A stretch of DNA of 8,203 nt from assembly GCA_003526435.1 (NCBI GenBank), contig DPWF01000337.1, forward strand, positions 1 through 8,203, written 5' to 3'. This document shows positions 5,117 to 8,203 of the stretch, piece by piece. The notes beneath the pieces were generated by a model. The model was not told where the DNA came from. It did no database searches and saw only the letters and a list, made by a program, of their open reading frames with translations. Each line of letters starts with the position of its first letter. Position 1 is the stretch's first letter. The translations under genes were made by a program, and so were the position numbers. The DNA comes from Chitinophagaceae bacterium. GTDB lineage: Bacteria > Bacteroidota > Bacteroidia > Chitinophagales > Chitinophagaceae.

Positions 5117-8100
5117 ATGTTGAATAGAATCATAAAATTTTGTCTTCATAACAAGGTAGTTGTTATAGCAGCAACGATCTTACTATTGCTGCTGGGCATC
5201 TATACGGCAACAAAGATGGAAGTGGATGTTTTCCCTGATCTTACTGCTCCAACTGTGGTGGCATTAACAGAAGCGCATGGGATGGCTCCTGAAGAAGTAG
5301 AAAGATTGGTAACATTCCCTGTAGAAACAGCAGTAAATGGAGCTGGTAATGTGCGACGTGTTCGTTCATCTTCCTCAGCGGGCATTTCAATTGTATGGGT
5401 TGAATTTGAATGGGGAACGGATATATACCGAGCTAGACAGATTGTAAATGAAAAGATCAGTATTGTTTCAAACCAGTTGCCCATTGGCGTAAGCACACCT
5501 GTTATGGCCCCCCAGTCTTCCATTATGGGGGAAATAATGCTGATCAGCGTTTCGGGTAAAACTACATCGGGTATGGATGCTCGAACCATTGCTGATTGGC
5601 AGGTACGGCCTTTATTGCTTTCTATCGGAGGTGTATCGCAAGTAGTAGTGATTGGGGGCGAGTATAAACAGTATCAAATACTGGCGTCACCCCAAAAAAT
5701 GAAATATTACAATGTGTCATTAACGGAGTTGATCAAAGCAGCATCGGAAGCTAATAAAAATGCAACTGGTGGTTTTCTAACTGAACATAGTAATGAATAT
5801 GTGGTAAGGGGGATCGGAAGAACGAATGACTTAACAGAACTAGGGAATTCGGTAATTAAATCCTTACAAGGAAACCCTGTAAAAATTAATGATGTTGCTG
5901 AAATTAAGATTGGGGCAGCGATTAAGATAGGTGATGGTTCACTGAAAGGTCAACCATCAGTGATTATGACGGTGATGAAACAGCCGGGAACTAATACCCT
6001 GGAACTTACTGACAAAATAGACAAGTCACTGACTGATCTAAAAAAAACACTGCCTGCTGATCTGGAAATCAATACAAAGATTTTCCGACAGGCTGATTTT
6101 ATCAATGCATCTATCGGTAATATCAATAAAACATTAATAGAGGGGTCAATTTTTGTGGTAATTATTCTCTTTCTGTTTTTGATGAACTGGCGTCCCACAT
6201 TAATATCGCTTATCGCAATTCCTATATCATTGATCACCGCTATTTTAATGTTGAAGTGGATGGGTTATACCATCAATACAATGAGTCTTGGAGGGATGGC
6301 GATTGCCATTGGTGCTTTAGTGGATGACGCCATTATTGATGTAGAGAATGTATTTAAAAGACTCAAACAGAATTTCACAAAACCTGTTGGAGAAAAAAGA
6401 GAGGTACTTGATGTCATCTTCGATGCCTCAGTAGAAATTAGAACATCTGTTATCAATGCAACTTTTATAATCATTGTAGCTTTTTTCCCACTCTTCTTTT
6501 TGTCTGGAATGGAAGGCAAACTATTAATGCCACTCGGCATTGCTTTTATAGTATCCTTGTTCGCTTCACTGGTTGTTTCCATTACTATTACGCCGGTATT
6601 GTGCAGCTATTTATTGTCGAGCGATAAAATGTTGGGGCGTCAACATAGAGAAAGCTGGTTAGTGCGACAACTTGGAAGAATATATACTTCTTCACTTACA
6701 AAACTGATGCAGTTTAAATCAGTGGTTATCGGTACAGCTATCGTATTATTTATTGGAGCAATTGTGTTACTTGGATTTTTAGGGAGAAGTTTTCTCCCAG
6801 AATTCAATGAAGGTTCTTTAGTAATCAGTGCGACAAGTTTACCGGGTATTTCTTTAGAGGAAAGTAATAAAATAGGGTCCCGTATTGAGAAAACCTTATT
6901 AACAATCCCCGAAATAAAAATGACGACTCGTAGAACGGGACGGGCTGAACTGGATGAACATGCACAAGGGGTGAATGCATCAGAAATTGATGCACCCTTT
7001 GTACTGAAAGAAAGAAGTCGTGAAATATTCATGAACGATGTAAGAGAAAAACTGGCTGCTGTTCCTGGAGCCAATATTACCATTGGTCAACCTATCGGAC
7101 ATAGGATAGACCATATGCTTTCGGGTACAAGAGCGAATATTGCTATTAAAATATTTGGCTCTGATTTGAATAGGCTCTTTCAAATTTCAAATGAAATTAA
7201 AACAGCCATTGAAGGAACTAATGGGCTTGTAGACTTAAGTGTGGAACAACAGGTTCAGATACCACAGATTCAAATAAAAGCTAAAAGAGAAATGCTTGCC
7301 AAATATGGAATAACAGTTGGCGAGCTGTCAGAGTTTATTGATGTAGCATTTGCAGGAGAAAAAGTTTCTGAAGTGTATGAAGGTAACCAACGATTCGATT
7401 TGTTGTTACGTTTTGATGATGAGAATAGGGGTGATTTTGAAAAAATCAACAATACGCTGATTGATACAAAAATCGGAGAAAAAATTCCACTTCATTATGT
7501 TGCAGAAGTTGTTTCGGCAAGTGGCCCGAATACGATTAATCGAGAGAATGTGCAAAGAAAAACAGTGGTATCGGCGAATGTTTCAGGTAGAGATCAGAAA
7601 AGTGTAGTGGATGAGATTAGAAAAAAAATAGAAACAAATATTCAGTTACCCGAAGGTTACAGGGTAGAATATGGTGGCCAGTTTGAATCTGAAGCAGAAG
7701 CTTCCAAAACACTTGTAGCTACTTCTTTATTGTCATTACTAGTAATTTTTTTCCTACTTTATATAGAGTTCAAAAATGTAAAAATCTCGGCCATTATTTT
7801 ATTGAATCTTCCACTAGCGTTGATTGGTGGCGTATTAAGTGTATGGATGACTACTGGTATACTGAGTATACCAGCCATCATTGGTTTTATCACCCTGTTT
7901 GGTGTAGCTACTCGCAATGGGATTTTATTGGTATCACATTATAATACGCTCCGAAATGAAGGAATGGGATTAGTTGATACTATTATTCACGGATCGCAAG
8001 ATCGTTTAAGTCCGATTTTAATGACAGCCTTGACTGCTGGACTGGCATTGATTCCACTGGCGATGGGCGATGATTTACCTGGAAATGAAATACAGAGTCC

Positions 8101-8203
8101 AATGGCCAAAGTAATTCTTGGAGGACTCCTCAGTTCTACTTTACTAAATCTATTTGTGGTTCCAGTGGTGTATTATTTAGCAAACTCAAAAGGAGAAAAG
8201 AAA
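5117..8203 (+). CDS. czcA: Heavy-metal RND efflux pump (CzcA/CusA family), 3' end cut by window
   Basis: An open frame of 1029 codons from the ATG at 5117 to the last base, with no stop. Family members are about 1030-1050 aa, so only the tail is missing. It is a proton-driven inner-membrane pump working with the adaptor upstream. TM1 is about residues 13-30, followed by the first periplasmic domain, TM2-6 (about 345-497), a second periplasmic domain (about 557-866) and TM8-12 (867 to about 1022). TM4 carries AIGALVDDAIIDVEN (397-411). Asp403 matches CusA Asp405 and CzcA Asp408, and Glu410 the conserved Glu, while the first Asp of CzcA's DFG is Ala397. By memory alignment, the CusA copper-binding Met573, Met623 and Met672 correspond to Ser571, Glu623 and His666. 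This argues against Cu(I)/Ag(I) and resembles the HME5 group, which includes the cyanobacterial nickel pump NrsA. The start follows GGTGGATC. An ATG at 5107 closes after six codons. Confidence 0.93.
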   Translation, partial: MLNRIIKFCLHNKVVVIAATILLLLLGIYTATKMEVDVFPDLTAPTVVALTEAHGMAPEEVERLVTFPVETAVNGAGNVRRVRSSSSAGISIVWVEFEWGTDIYRARQIVNEKISIVSNQLPIGVSTPVMAPQSSIMGEIMLISVSGKTTSGMDARTIADWQVRPLLLSIGGVSQVVVIGGEYKQYQILASPQKMKYYNVSLTELIKAASEANKNATGGFLTEHSNEYVVRGIGRTNDLTELGNSVIKSLQGNPVKINDVAEIKIGAAIKIGDGSLKGQPSVIMTVMKQPGTNTLELTDKIDKSLTDLKKTLPADLEINTKIFRQADFINASIGNINKTLIEGSIFVVIILFLFLMNWRPTLISLIAIPISLITAILMLKWMGYTINTMSLGGMAIAIGALVDDAIIDVENVFKRLKQNFTKPVGEKREVLDVIFDASVEIRTSVINATFIIIVAFFPLFFLSGMEGKLLMPLGIAFIVSLFASLVVSITITPVLCSYLLSSDKMLGRQHRESWLVRQLGRIYTSSLTKLMQFKSVVIGTAIVLFIGAIVLLGFLGRSFLPEFNEGSLVISATSLPGISLEESNKIGSRIEKTLLTIPEIKMTTRRTGRAELDEHAQGVNASEIDAPFVLKERSREIFMNDVREKLAAVPGANITIGQPIGHRIDHMLSGTRANIAIKIFGSDLNRLFQISNEIKTAIEGTNGLVDLSVEQQVQIPQIQIKAKREMLAKYGITVGELSEFIDVAFAGEKVSEVYEGNQRFDLLLRFDDENRGDFEKINNTLIDTKIGEKIPLHYVAEVVSASGPNTINRENVQRKTVVSANVSGRDQKSVVDEIRKKIETNIQLPEGYRVEYGGQFESEAEASKTLVATSLLSLLVIFFLLYIEFKNVKISAIILLNLPLALIGGVLSVWMTTGILSIPAIIGFITLFGVATRNGILLVSHYNTLRNEGMGLVDTIIHGSQDRLSPILMTALTAGLALIPLAMGDDLPGNEIQSPMAKVILGGLLSSTLLNLFVVPVVYYLANSKGEKK

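Noticed and set aside
5200..7452. Several long open frames on the minus strand (5200-5589, 5950-6237, 6265-6582, 6640-7083, 6980-7183, 7270-7452)
   Set aside because: All lie opposite the RND pump gene, whose + frame is continuous and recognisable throughout. The minus products have no family features and are antisense shadows.

Overview
The window looks like accessory DNA from a member of the Bacteroidota, probably a Sphingobacteria/Chitinophaga-type genome. The evidence is: a MobC/TraG-type conjugative coupling protein tail of the Bacteroidota kind, a tyrosine recombinase with the N-terminal arm domain typical of that phylum's mobile elements, an ORF6N-domain protein, a promoter with the phylum's TTTG / TAnnTTTG boxes, weak or absent Shine-Dalgarno sites, and moderately AT-rich DNA. 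The exact taxon cannot be set from this sequence alone. All genes lie on the + strand.

Left part (1-1941): the 3' end of a type IV coupling protein gene from a conjugation/mobilization module. It is followed by a 150-bp spacer with a promoter and leader, then a complete 443-aa tyrosine recombinase with all six catalytic positions intact. The recombinase ends in a clear hairpin-plus-T-run terminator. This reads as one edge or module of an integrative and conjugative or mobilizable element.

Middle (1942-2840): an ORF6N-domain protein of about 175 aa, whose coding sequence contains a perfect palindrome with 10-bp arms, then about 350 bp without a convincing gene.

Right part (2841-8203): a heavy-metal efflux cluster. 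In order it holds a small His-rich exported protein, a 76-aa His-rich lipoprotein, a lipoprotein periplasmic adaptor of the CzcB/CusB kind with an extra N-terminal beta-rich domain, and an almost complete CzcA/CusA-family RND pump that runs off the window after 1029 codons without a stop. The pump's TM4 signature (AIGALVDDAIIDVEN) is neither the classic Zn/Co/Cd form nor the Cu/Ag form. The three methionines that bind Cu(I) in E. coli CusA appear replaced by Ser, Glu and His. A divalent metal such as nickel, zinc or cobalt is therefore more likely than copper or silver, but the substrate is not proven. No outer-membrane factor gene is in the window; it may lie downstream.

Working model: a conjugative or mobilizable element carries, or has landed beside, a metal-resistance operon. 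In that operon several small His-rich envelope proteins could buffer or hand metal to the adaptor and pump. The most novel-looking content is that set of His-rich proteins, which share an H-x-H-x(1,2)-D-G-x-x-H motif with the adaptor's N-terminus and C-terminus. I see no tRNA, rRNA, CRISPR array or insertion sequence.
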